Positions 9,301-17,004 of a stretch of DNA of 64,000 bases are shown one piece after another. The position numbers and the translations under genes are program-made. Where the stretch lies: positions 62,001 through 126,000 of the forward strand of contig CAJUJK010000008.1 of assembly GCA_910586705.1 (NCBI GenBank), read 5' to 3'. This stretch comes from an uncultured Lachnospiraceae bacterium. Its GTDB lineage: Bacteria; Bacillota; Clostridia; Lachnospirales; Lachnospiraceae. How positions within the stretch are numbered: the stretch's first letter is position 1; the number at the start of each line of letters is the position of its first letter. The notes below the pieces were generated by a model that was not told the DNA's origin, did no database searches, and saw nothing but the letters and a program-made list of their open reading frames with translations.

Positions 9301-12003
9301 CTGACAGATTTCCTGTTTAAGCCCCTTGTAGTGCAGGCAATCGAGAATCCGGAGCCTTACTTTGAAACTTATCCCTATAATTTTATGGATAATTATGATA
9401 ATTATCTGAACATGGGTTCGACAGAGTATGGCGCGTTGCCGGAATATAAGCAGGTGCCGGAGAAGGTGTGGGGATTCATTCACGCGACGCAGGATATCTA
9501 TGTGCCTAAGGGTGTGGATTCCATAGATGTGATTACTTATAAGGACAATAACTCTGACAACTACAATAAATACATTCAGGGTACGCCGGCGGATACCATG
9601 TATACCACAACGCTTGGCGGAGCGGTACCCGGATTGTTCAGCGGTTATTATAAGGACTACGATGACGACGATGAGCGTGAAAATGCCGTAAAGGGTAATG
9701 ACACGATACAGAGCGTTATTCTGACAGATGTCAAATCCATTCCCGATTATGCTTTTGACGACTGTGAACAGCTGACAAGGGTGGAGATGCCTGCGGCGAC
9801 GAAGGTGGGTAAGCTGCCTTTCAGAAACTGTGAAAATCTGATCAATCTGGTTGGAAGTGCGGACTATCCGGCGGAGAGAGGTATTCTCTACGAGAAGCAT
9901 AAGGATGCGGACGGCGGTGACAGATACCGGATCATTGAGTGTCTGCTGTCGAGAGGAAAGCCCGGTGTCGGTGAAGAGTTATCGGTTTCTACGATATCCT
10001 CAGCGACAGACAGCCTGCTCCCGTTCCTGTGCGAGACCTGTGATACAGACAAAGATGGCAGTATCCTTCTTCCGGCTATTGCGGAAGGCGCTTTTGAGGG
10101 ATGTAAGTATATCTCCATCGTAAATCTGAGTGATGCGGAGAGACTGAAGACCATACCGAAGGATGCTTTTAAAGATTGTGAAAGAATCGGGCAGGTGATA
10201 CTTCCGGGCTCCGTGAATATGATTGCGGATAACGCCTTTACCCGCACAGCGACATCGGGCACGACCCATGCAAATGTGACGATTTATGGCAGAGAGGTAG
10301 ATATTGCGGATACGGCGTTCACACCGAGAAGCGATTTCACGATTTACTCTTACGAAGATTCTGCGGCGAGACGTTATGCAGACAGATATCAGATTGACTT
10401 CCAGCCGCTCAATGCGTGCAGGGTATGGTTCTATGATTATGACGGCACACCGCTTGGAAATGCGATCACGGTGGATAAGGGAACGAGGGTGACCGATCTG
10501 CCTGCGGAGGCGCAGAAGGTTACGGAGGATAACCACAGACCCGGTTATAACTTCGACAAGTGGCTGAGTGATGAGGGTAAGACCCTTGATGATCCGATCG
10601 AGAATGATATGACCATTTTCGTGGCGCAGTATACCAGCAACGGCACACTGGTTGACGGCAAGTGCAGCGTGCAGTTTGTACATGGACGTACCGGTCAGAC
10701 GTTCAGCGGACGTGGCGCGGATGACAACGACAGATACCTGATCGTACCCGGAACAAGTTTTGCAGATCCTTTGAACGGTGGTCTGCCGACACCGGTACCT
10801 TCGCCGAACCCGACCGAGGATGGGTATTCATTCTTAAATGAGTTCAGGACAGATACGGGTGAAGTATGGACGCCCGAGACGATTATTAATCGGAATATGA
10901 CGGTGCTTGCGCTCTTCGGGCAGAACGGCGGTAACGGAAATACAAGCGGTGGCTCGACCAGCAGCGGTTCCACAAGCGGTGGCTCTACCAGTGGTGGTTC
11001 TACCAGCCGGGGATCGTCTAACAGCAGCAAGAATTCATCGTCGAACAAGAGCAGCAGCAGTAGCAGCAGTTCTACCTCCAGCAGCTCCACAAGTTCTTCT
11101 TCCACAACAAGCGCTGCGGGACAGTTTACGGTATTTGTGGAAGGCGGTAGTGGTTCCGGCAGCTATTCGCCGGGCACGGTAGTTATTATCTCCTGCTATA
11201 TGCCTGCGGAAGGTATGCGGTTTGAGAAGTGGACGACTGAGTCGAATGGTGTGGCTCTGGCGAGCACGACTATGACCACAACGACATTTACAATGCCGTC
11301 AAACAACGTGACGGTTAAGGCGAATTATGTGGAGGCTCCGGCGACGCCGACAGTGGCAGTAAATACAGGCGGCGGAACTGGCAATACGGGCAATACCACC
11401 AATAATACCGGCGGTACGACCGGCGGAAACGGAAATACGAGAGTAGATATTGAGAAACCGGGTATTTCCAACAGAGATCTGGCGACGGCGAACACGAACG
11501 GTTCTTCGGATAACTTTATCGTGAAGATTTCCGAGACGGATGAGGCGACGCGCGCGGTAGCGGCAGCGCTTACAAACAAGTACGGTACGCTGGACCATAT
11601 CCTTTACTATGCGATGGATATCAGCCTCTATGATTCTACCGGAACCACTAAGATTACGGATACCACGGGACTGTCTGTAGACATCACCATTCCGATTCCG
11701 GATTCACTGGTGGCATACGGCGGCAATAACATGGCGGGTGCGGTTATCAATGGCGACCAGTTAGAAAGCCTGAATGAGAACTTTACCACGATAAACGGCG
11801 TACCTTGTATCCGTTTCCGTGCGACGCACTTCTCGCCTTATACGGTTTATGTGGACACCGGAAATCTGGTGGAGGGTATGCTTGACGTGACGCCCAAGAC
11901 CGGTGACCCGATTCATCCGAAGTGGTTCTTATCGCTCGGGCTGGCTTGTCTGTCGATCATTTTGTTCCTGAAGAAGGACAAAAAGGTGAAGGCAAAGGCA
12001 TAA
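6391..12003 (+). CDS. very large BspA-type leucine-rich-repeat surface protein with sortase-type tail
   Basis: An 1870-residue exported protein, probably anchored to the wall and involved in adhesion. The ATG at 6391 has GAGGAG seven bases upstream; the earlier in-frame ATG at 6364 has none. A basic signal peptide spans about 1-45. LRR_5-type repeats (pattern IGxxAFxxCxxLxxVxI) occur in three blocks, near 380-575, 700-775 and 1100-1310. Two InlB/Flg_new-like modules follow (about 1343-1500), then a Gly/Ser/Thr linker (about 1515-1575), a divergent InlB-like repeat (about 1577-1650) and a Gly/Asn/Thr stretch. A module at about 1707-1825, ending in FRATHFSPYTVY, is shared with the next gene. 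The tail is TPKTGD (1834-1839), IHPKWFL, a hydrophobic helix and a Lys-rich end, a sorting signal without the usual Leu. It follows the sortase by 57 nt and is probably co-transcribed with it. Confidence 0.9.
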   Translation: MAKKTAVRKPKRRLKKTVRKSLAAVLMVTSIAVAAIPAPENLADNPGARAGDPVESPVTYVNAEEAGLLGSPPENDYVLPYTGPAILGQNIDTKAKLEAYVIAPAVAKGDIVATEIATYRGSELYLTWQFIYKPVGNKNGQVLNYNDEFPVDLVDLGLQPNKSYFSVYKKAYDSYFTEPEKLITKDVLDPGDDRQLQLLNMDNLGRTADTSEPDGFRYSDFYPTVPVVFTFRDYDSLSGAVTLPDKYQKYFETYFPADYTRMKASVSAFWKEHDRLAASDKQEDKDRAKRMVAEGDPLGVQPAPLSRAPSDLDGTGRITFFCDHNRVLKGTGYTLELAADARLDAEPETKVYVAHGGNAEGLLDYKDDGNGYLVAREAVTLTAICYRAFAGVHNVKQIKIDENVRTIERSAFEGARISSVSIGNAERIGDRAFYNCIDLKEVKFTDTAPTGEIGIEAFYGSGINTKLSLPSVLAKIEYGAFANCPDLSEVQFADTGLPCSVGDYAFYGNKRLTKMDFGRIRIERIGKCAFAIEAPSGDTMKEFHFPSESLGDMDDYVLANRRGLETVVIENYTKRLPTNTFYNCFGLKKAEFSDKCGAASFAPELFKDVTEPSFCVYGPELYAGSPALPRTSTWDAIRTDGKGIPYVYMKDGKKHYEMALTSEDGTRYRYSASEDGTLISCALITRNPGKVDLVIPEMIGDIKIKSIGAGCFDDKELREVIRSITIKNNSVAEIGDGVFRDLKKLEKVRIGDSVTSIGANAFAGCSRLYDVYFTKPAAGHAALKIGTDAFVTTGDHLTFHGDIVEGYAPFEWATNKDNVLRDPDHPNYPPVNVCYKSLWDSEQGAHLTVMPDKSTGEVTVLDYPKFQDLENLDRDDELQDFCRDMEEYYYYTVYDTDSAEINTLRHEYAVIFDAYRTGAPSVTVNGTPIVQDDYAEALDLRYGPWINPVYCSGAWLEYRNAQQGDTAEGKLTDFLFKPLVVQAIENPEPYFETYPYNFMDNYDNYLNMGSTEYGALPEYKQVPEKVWGFIHATQDIYVPKGVDSIDVITYKDNNSDNYNKYIQGTPADTMYTTTLGGAVPGLFSGYYKDYDDDDERENAVKGNDTIQSVILTDVKSIPDYAFDDCEQLTRVEMPAATKVGKLPFRNCENLINLVGSADYPAERGILYEKHKDADGGDRYRIIECLLSRGKPGVGEELSVSTISSATDSLLPFLCETCDTDKDGSILLPAIAEGAFEGCKYISIVNLSDAERLKTIPKDAFKDCERIGQVILPGSVNMIADNAFTRTATSGTTHANVTIYGREVDIADTAFTPRSDFTIYSYEDSAARRYADRYQIDFQPLNACRVWFYDYDGTPLGNAITVDKGTRVTDLPAEAQKVTEDNHRPGYNFDKWLSDEGKTLDDPIENDMTIFVAQYTSNGTLVDGKCSVQFVHGRTGQTFSGRGADDNDRYLIVPGTSFADPLNGGLPTPVPSPNPTEDGYSFLNEFRTDTGEVWTPETIINRNMTVLALFGQNGGNGNTSGGSTSSGSTSGGSTSGGSTSRGSSNSSKNSSSNKSSSSSSSSTSSSSTSSSSTTSAAGQFTVFVEGGSGSGSYSPGTVVIISCYMPAEGMRFEKWTTESNGVALASTTMTTTTFTMPSNNVTVKANYVEAPATPTVAVNTGGGTGNTGNTTNNTGGTTGGNGNTRVDIEKPGISNRDLATANTNGSSDNFIVKISETDEATRAVAAALTNKYGTLDHILYYAMDISLYDSTGTTKITDTTGLSVDITIPIPDSLVAYGGNNMAGAVINGDQLESLNENFTTINGVPCIRFRATHFSPYTVYVDTGNLVEGMLDVTPKTGDPIHPKWFLSLGLACLSIILFLKKDKKVKAKA
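10945..11110 (+). repeat. Ser/Gly/Thr low-complexity linker sequence
   Basis: Degenerate units of ggtggctctacc type followed by agcagcagt runs encode a flexible GGST/SSSS linker inside the large LRR protein, between its LRR/InlB part and its membrane-proximal part. Such sequence is prone to in-frame length change. Confidence 0.7.
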
Positions 12004-12030
12004 GGGATGATGATCCCGAGGAGGAATCCT

Positions 12031-15030
12031 ATGGGGAAACAGTTAAGAAAACTGATCGGCACGTTGCTCTTAGTGACGGCGATTGTCGTGACACAGATTC
12101 CTGTATCAGATGTGGAGGCGGAGGATTCCTCCGCCGCATCTGATTTTAATATGGATGGAACTACATTAGTGAAATATAACGGCACGGCTGAGAACGTGTC
12201 TCTTTCCAATCAGGTAAAAAAGATTGGTTCGGAAGCTTTCGCGGGGAATGACCATGTGCGCAGCGTTACACTGGGTGACGAAGTGGAGGTCATTGGAGTG
12301 AGGGCTTTTTCCGATTGTGATAATCTGGAGAGCGTGACGGTGCCGGACAGTGTGGAGATCATCGAGAACGCGGCGTTTTCGGAATGTCCTTCCCTGAAAA
12401 GGGTTTCTGTCGGAACGGGACTCAGGAGTCTTGGAAACGGTGTTTTTGCAGGAGATTACAGTCTGACATCCGTAGACTTTTCCAGCGACAATCCGTATTT
12501 TGTCTGCGATGACGGCGCGATCTACAATAAAAAGGGATGGGATGTACTCTATCAGGTGCTGGCGGGCAGAAAAGCAGACTCATACAGTATGCCGTCTTCC
12601 GTAAATAAAATCAGACCTTATACCTTCTGGGGCGATTATAATCTGCAGAGTGTGGGTATCAGCGGCAATGTGTCGGAGATTACGGGTTACGCGTTTTCCA
12701 ACTGCAAAAATCTGAAAGAGGTTTCGATTCCGTATTCCGTGAACCGGATTGACATGAAGGCGTTTGAAGACTGCGTCAGACTCCGCGATATCACGATTCC
12801 GATTTCGGTCAGTTTGATTCACGCGACTGCTTTTGACGGCTGTACGAAGCTGAATATCCATGCGGAGGCGGGCTCTTACGCGAAGAATTTTGCGCAGACG
12901 CTTGTGCTGGATGATATAGATGTGTCTGAGTATGAGGAAGCGCCGGTTTTAGGAACGGTCAGCGAAAACAGCGCGGAGGAAGATGCGCCGATTGTGGGAC
13001 CTGTGGATTATTACCATGAGGTGACCCATATGAACGCCATGGAAGCAGAGGAGGATGATTCCCGTGTGAAGGCGAAATCCCGTGTAGTCGGGCAGGAAGT
13101 ATATGTGTTGGTGGACAACGCCAAGGCTACTGTGAATGTGGGCGGCACAGGGGAGATTCTGGGCGGTGAGCCTGTGGTGGAAGAGCCGGATCTGGATACC
13201 ATTCCGGGACTGGAAGGTTCAGAGGACGCCAAGGGCGGTTCCTTTCCGAAATATACAGTTGTAAACGGGGAAATCATAGCGGCGCAGGCTTACTATGGGG
13301 AAGATATGACGTCCTGCGAGATACCGGGCGGTATTCGCCGGATCGGTGAGTTTGCCTATGCGAGATCAGCGTTACATACGGTCAGGATTCCCGACGGCGT
13401 GGAGGAGATCGGCTACGCGGCATTTTATCACTGTGACGAATTGACTGATGTAGTCATACCCGGCAGCGTGAAGGAGATTGGCGTTTCGGCTTTTGACAAG
13501 ACGCCGTGGCTTTCCGGCTGGAAGTCGAATGTGGGAGAAGCGGGCGAGTTTCTGATTGTAGGAGATGGGATTCTGCTTGCTTACAGAGGGGCAGGCGGAA
13601 TGGTTTCGATTCCTGAGTCCGTTAAGATGATCGGTCCGGCGGTGTTTAAAGGGATGGACAGTGTGACGGAAGTGTGGATTCCTGACAGCGTTTCGGTGAT
13701 CGGGGAGGGCGCGTTCGAGGACTGTGTGAATCTGGTGTCCTTTGGCGGCGCAGAGGGCGTGCAGCAGATCCGCGACAGGGCTTTTGCCGGCTGTCCGATC
13801 AGAACGGTTACCATTCCCGCGTCTGTGGAGCAGATCGGGCTTCGCGCTTTTGACAATGAAAAGATAAAGGATGGCGTGATTTATTTTGCGGGGGAACAGC
13901 TTCCGGCGCGATCCTATGAGAATACGTCTACAAAGCTTTACCGGGATACTTACAGAGGGCAGGCGTTCACTGGTACCCGTGTTGCCGTGATTCCGGCAGG
14001 TGTGACCGATCTGACAAATACCTGTCTGTCAAAAGCGGGCGGCGGTTTTATGGGTGTTATCTGCAGAGCGAAGGATGCTGCCACAGATCAGAATACAGAT
14101 GAGGATTCCGATGCCGGCGGTCTGGAGAATGCGCCCAAAGGCGGGGATGTAACCGCAGCGCAGACGGAAAGTGATGACAGCGAAGAGGCTGGCGGAAGAC
14201 GTAGGGCAGAGGACAACGGGACGGCGGCACCGGCTGATAAGGAAAAGGAAGAAGCGGGCGGTGTGCTTACGATCCTTGCGAGGAGAGGCGGCGGCCCGGG
14301 TCCCGGGGAGACCTTGGAAATCAACGGGACAAAGTATACGCTGGAGGCGGGTACGGAAACGCTTCTGGATACAGAGCGCGAGGAGCCGCAGATCGGCATT
14401 ACCGTAAAAAATAGAAGCTATTCCATACCACAGGACAGCCTTGTGACGGCGGTTATGGAAGGCTGTGATGGCAGCTACTTGATAGATATTGCCGACAGCG
14501 AAGAGGCGATGACGAAGATCGGGGATGTGTACAAGTCGATTTATGGCAGTAAATTGCCGCACTCCCTGCATGCTTATGACATTACCATGACAGATACGAG
14601 GACCGGCGTGCCGATCACGGTACTGGGGAAACAGCGTGTGGAGATCACCATGCCTCTGCCAAGCGGCGTATTGCAGGAAAATATGCATGTGGTTTGTCTG
14701 GATGAAGACGGGCAGCTTGAAGAGGTGGACAGCCGGATTGTATCTCTGGACGGCAGGGATGCGGTGACATTTCAGGCGGCACATTTCTCCGCATATGGTA
14801 TTTACAATTACGGCACAGGTCCGGCGGTGGCGGACGTGAGGGAAGGGCAGGCGGTATTTACCTCTTTGGGGAAGAAGGATGTATCACCCGATACCGGGGA
14901 CTACAGCATTCATCCAAAGTATTTCCTCGGCGCAGGATTGTTCTTTACAGCGATGGCAGTATTCTTTTATCAGAAGACGACATGGGCGAGGTGGAAGAGG
15001 AGACTGCGGCGGATTGGAAACAGGAAATAG
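12031..15030 (+). CDS. second BspA-type leucine-rich-repeat surface protein with sortase-type tail
   Basis: A 999-residue exported protein. The ATG at 12031 is chosen over 12007 because GAGGAGGA lies at 12018-12025 and the signal peptide then begins MGKQLRKLIGTLLL. LRR_5 repeats (for example VPDSVEIIENAAFSECPSL) fill about residues 50-293 and again about 410-640, separated by an acidic linker. A low-complexity Asp/Glu/Gly region follows (about 670-760). A membrane-proximal module (about 813-930, ending FQAAHFSAYGIY) matches that of the upstream gene. The tail is SPDTGD (952-957), IHPKYFL, a hydrophobic helix and a very basic end (WKRRLRRIGNRK). It begins 27 nt after the preceding stop, so it is surely in the same operon, and its tail marks it as a second probable substrate of the class B sortase. 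A terminator closes the unit. Confidence 0.9.
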   Translation: MGKQLRKLIGTLLLVTAIVVTQIPVSDVEAEDSSAASDFNMDGTTLVKYNGTAENVSLSNQVKKIGSEAFAGNDHVRSVTLGDEVEVIGVRAFSDCDNLESVTVPDSVEIIENAAFSECPSLKRVSVGTGLRSLGNGVFAGDYSLTSVDFSSDNPYFVCDDGAIYNKKGWDVLYQVLAGRKADSYSMPSSVNKIRPYTFWGDYNLQSVGISGNVSEITGYAFSNCKNLKEVSIPYSVNRIDMKAFEDCVRLRDITIPISVSLIHATAFDGCTKLNIHAEAGSYAKNFAQTLVLDDIDVSEYEEAPVLGTVSENSAEEDAPIVGPVDYYHEVTHMNAMEAEEDDSRVKAKSRVVGQEVYVLVDNAKATVNVGGTGEILGGEPVVEEPDLDTIPGLEGSEDAKGGSFPKYTVVNGEIIAAQAYYGEDMTSCEIPGGIRRIGEFAYARSALHTVRIPDGVEEIGYAAFYHCDELTDVVIPGSVKEIGVSAFDKTPWLSGWKSNVGEAGEFLIVGDGILLAYRGAGGMVSIPESVKMIGPAVFKGMDSVTEVWIPDSVSVIGEGAFEDCVNLVSFGGAEGVQQIRDRAFAGCPIRTVTIPASVEQIGLRAFDNEKIKDGVIYFAGEQLPARSYENTSTKLYRDTYRGQAFTGTRVAVIPAGVTDLTNTCLSKAGGGFMGVICRAKDAATDQNTDEDSDAGGLENAPKGGDVTAAQTESDDSEEAGGRRRAEDNGTAAPADKEKEEAGGVLTILARRGGGPGPGETLEINGTKYTLEAGTETLLDTEREEPQIGITVKNRSYSIPQDSLVTAVMEGCDGSYLIDIADSEEAMTKIGDVYKSIYGSKLPHSLHAYDITMTDTRTGVPITVLGKQRVEITMPLPSGVLQENMHVVCLDEDGQLEEVDSRIVSLDGRDAVTFQAAHFSAYGIYNYGTGPAVADVREGQAVFTSLGKKDVSPDTGDYSIHPKYFLGAGLFFTAMAVFFYQKTTWARWKRRLRRIGNRK

Positions 15031-15048
15031 ATGCAGCATATTATTACT

Positions 15049-15082
15049 CCTGGCATGATGTATATTCATGCCGGGGTTTTTT
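15049..15082 (+). terminator. intrinsic terminator of the sortase-LRR operon
   Basis: CCTGGCATGA (15049-15058) pairs with TCATGCCGGG (15066-15075) around a 7-nt loop, followed by a run of six T residues. Confidence 0.85.
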
Positions 15083-15084
15083 AC

Positions 15085-15113
15085 TTGACATATATATGCA
15101 CAACATATATGAT
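15085..15113 (+). promoter_or_regulatory. strong sigma-A promoter with an internal inverted repeat
   Basis: TTGACA at 15085-15090 and TATGAT at 15108-15113 have the ideal 17-bp spacing. Between and into the -10 lies the inverted repeat ATATATG (15092-15098) / CATATAT (15104-15110), a good place for a repressor to bind. The only thing downstream is the broken Rpn-type gene. Confidence 0.6.
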
Positions 15114-15189
15114 AATTGTAATAGGAAATATCAAGAACATGAATTTCGCATGTATGACATATTCTGTCAGATTTCCCAACTGTGATTAA

Positions 15190-15832
15190 CTGATACACAC
15201 ATCCAGAAGGCGGGCGCATTTTAATGCGGATCAGGATAGCGGAAGTAAGCTTATTTTTGGGAATGCGGAGTTGTGTTCGCAATTTTTGCGAAATTATATG
15301 AATATGCCTGTTCTTAAAAATGTTCGACCGGAAGATATTGAGGATGTCACAGAACGGTATCTCCCCATGTTTACGGAAGAAAGAAATTCGGATACGGTAA
15401 AGCGTATAAAAATAGAGGAAATAATACTTTGTTTTTTGCTTCCCTTATTGAACATAAAACAAAAGTGGATTATAATGTAAGTATGCAGATGCTCCGTTAT
15501 ATGGTTTACATATGGGAAGACTATGAAAAAGAAATGGAGTGAAAGAAAAGGATTTGACCGAAGATGAAATTATGGATTTTACAGAGTAGGTGAAGGAGCG
15601 TAAAATGGCTGTATTATTTGAACATTTTAAAGATGTGGATATCCCGGCGGCGCGTAAAATCGCACAGGCAGAGGGACTTGCGAAAGGACGAGCTGAGGGA
15701 CAAAAGGAAGGTGAAGAGCGTTTTGCCCGATTGGCGCAGTTTTTATTGCAAGATAGTCGAAAGGACGATTTGATAAAGACGTTTACGGATTTGGAGTACC
15801 GCAAGCGCCTTTACGGGGAATATCATTTGTAA
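15190..15832 (+). pseudogene. decayed Rpn/YhgA-like (PD-(D/E)XK) nuclease gene
   Basis: Pieces of one protein can be followed through several frames. One frame gives GSKLIFGNAELCSQFLRNY then PVLKNVRPEDIEDVTERYLP up to about 15420. A second frame continues from 15429 with LFFASLIEHKTKVDYNVSMQ and LRYMVYIWEDYEKEME to a stop near 15540. A third resumes with LTEDEIMDFTE, a TAG at 15587-15589, and then KERKMAVLFEHFKDVDIPAA to the TAA at 15830-15832. These are, in order, the N-terminal, central (HKT) and C-terminal parts of the Rpn/PF04754 family of recombination-promoting nucleases and putative transposases, as I know it. The gene has therefore suffered a frameshift, an in-frame stop and probably a deletion of the middle: about 640 bp remain where an intact member needs about 900. 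The last fragment could still be translated from the GTG at 15590 or the ATG at 15605. Confidence 0.75.
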
Positions 15833-15906
15833 AAAGTTAAATAGATTTGAAAATTCTATTTAAAAGGTGTGGAGGATTCAGTTTTTGGGATGATGCGCAT
15901 AAAACG

Positions 15907-15948
15907 ACTCCCGGCATAATATATATGTAAAGCCGGGAGTTTTGTTTT
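15907..15948 (+). terminator. intrinsic terminator after the Rpn remnant
   Basis: A perfect 9-bp stem, ACTCCCGGC (15907-15915) with GCCGGGAGT (15932-15940), has an AT-rich 16-nt loop and is followed by TTTGTTTT. It ends only a few bases before the next gene; the GGGAG of its 3' arm is the only ribosome-binding-like sequence there. Confidence 0.8.
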
Positions 15949-15953
15949 ATGCC

Positions 15954-16874
15954 ATGGACAGGGTGAAAAAGCAGCTTGGATGTACGGAAAACATACAGTA
16001 TAGTATAGCCACGGAGGAGATCTGTGTGGCGGTTTTGGATACGGGGATTGGCAATCACCCTGATTTTGAGGATCGGGTGGTTGCCTTTCATGATTTTGTG
16101 AATGGAAGACAGGAGCGTTATGACGACAGCGGGCACGGGACCCATGTGGCGGGCTGTATCGGCGGGAGCGGCCGGCTTTCAAACGGTCGTTTCAGCGGAA
16201 TTGCGCCCACTTGCAGGCTCTGTGTGGGGAAGGTCCTCGACGAGAAGGGAGAGGGCAGCATAGAGAGTATGTATCATGGACTCCTATGGATTCTGGAGAA
16301 CCGGCTGCGCTATCGGATCCGGGTACTCAATATTTCCGTCGGCATCGGTGAGGATGGGGATAAGGAAAGGGTGGAGGAGCTTTCGGGACTTTTGGAGAGG
16401 GTCTGCGAACAGGGAGTGGTGGTGGTCTGTGCCGCGGGAAACAAGGGACCGGGGGAGGGCACGCTGTCGCCGCTGGGGGAAAGCCGCAGGGTCATTACCG
16501 TCGGCTGTCACGAGGGGGGATATTTCGGCGCGAGAAAGGATTTGTGCGAAAATTATTCTGGCAGGGGGCGGGAGGATCTTCCTTACAGAAAGCCGGATCT
16601 GGTGGCGCCGGGCACGGATGTGGTTTCCTGCAATCTGACGTGGCACCGGGACAGGAGGGGGATATACCGCGATGCCTACACAAGAAAAAGCGGCACTTCC
16701 ATGTCTACGCCTATTGTTTCGGGCGCGGCGGCGCTCTATCTGCAGAAATACCCGTACAGCAACAGCAGTCAGGTGAAGCGGCAGATGATCTATACGGCAA
16801 AAGATCTGGGGGTAGCGTGGAACAGACAGGGCTGGGGGATGCTGGATATAGAAAATTTATGCAGATATTATTGA
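15954..16874 (+). CDS. subtilisin-like serine protease (S8 family), no signal peptide
   Basis: A 306-residue minimal subtilase. The catalytic triad is present: Asp29 (AVLDTGIG), His61 (SGHGTHVAG) and Ser249 (SGTSMSTP). The oxyanion-type Asn region CAAGNKG is also visible. The protein starts almost at the catalytic domain, with no signal peptide, no prodomain and no C-terminal extension, so it is either cytoplasmic or exported by an unusual route. The start is uncertain: ATG 15954 gives MDRVKKQLG, and TTG 15942 is an in-frame alternative. The only SD-like sequence is the GGGAG inside the preceding terminator stem. The next gene's promoter overlaps its stop codon. The substrate is unknown; intracellular subtilases of Firmicutes usually act in protein turnover. 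Confidence 0.85.
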   Translation: MDRVKKQLGCTENIQYSIATEEICVAVLDTGIGNHPDFEDRVVAFHDFVNGRQERYDDSGHGTHVAGCIGGSGRLSNGRFSGIAPTCRLCVGKVLDEKGEGSIESMYHGLLWILENRLRYRIRVLNISVGIGEDGDKERVEELSGLLERVCEQGVVVVCAAGNKGPGEGTLSPLGESRRVITVGCHEGGYFGARKDLCENYSGRGREDLPYRKPDLVAPGTDVVSCNLTWHRDRRGIYRDAYTRKSGTSMSTPIVSGAAALYLQKYPYSNSSQVKRQMIYTAKDLGVAWNRQGWGMLDIENLCRYY

Positions 16875-16899
16875 CAGAGCAAGGTATATTGTATACAAT
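16871..16899 (+). promoter_or_regulatory. promoter with overlapping palindromic operator, GntR-icd unit
   Basis: TTGACA at 16871-16876 and TACAAT at 16894-16899 are 17 bp apart. The -10 is half of a perfect 12-bp palindrome, ATTGTATACAAT (16888-16899), which resembles operators of FCD-type GntR regulators (TnGTnnnACnA core). This strongly suggests that the downstream GntR protein represses its own promoter. Confidence 0.65.
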
Positions 16900-17004
16900 T
16901 ATACGAGGTAAAAGGAAAACGGGAGTCGTGTACATGCAGTACGGTCTCGGTTATGCACCGTCAAAGAAACAGAAAACAGAGCGGTGCAGAAGTGAGGAAT
17001 GGAA

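Noticed and set aside
15139..15189. Sixteen-codon frame downstream of the strong promoter
   Set aside because: It is in the same frame as the Rpn remnant and is more simply explained as part of the decayed gene's upstream region.
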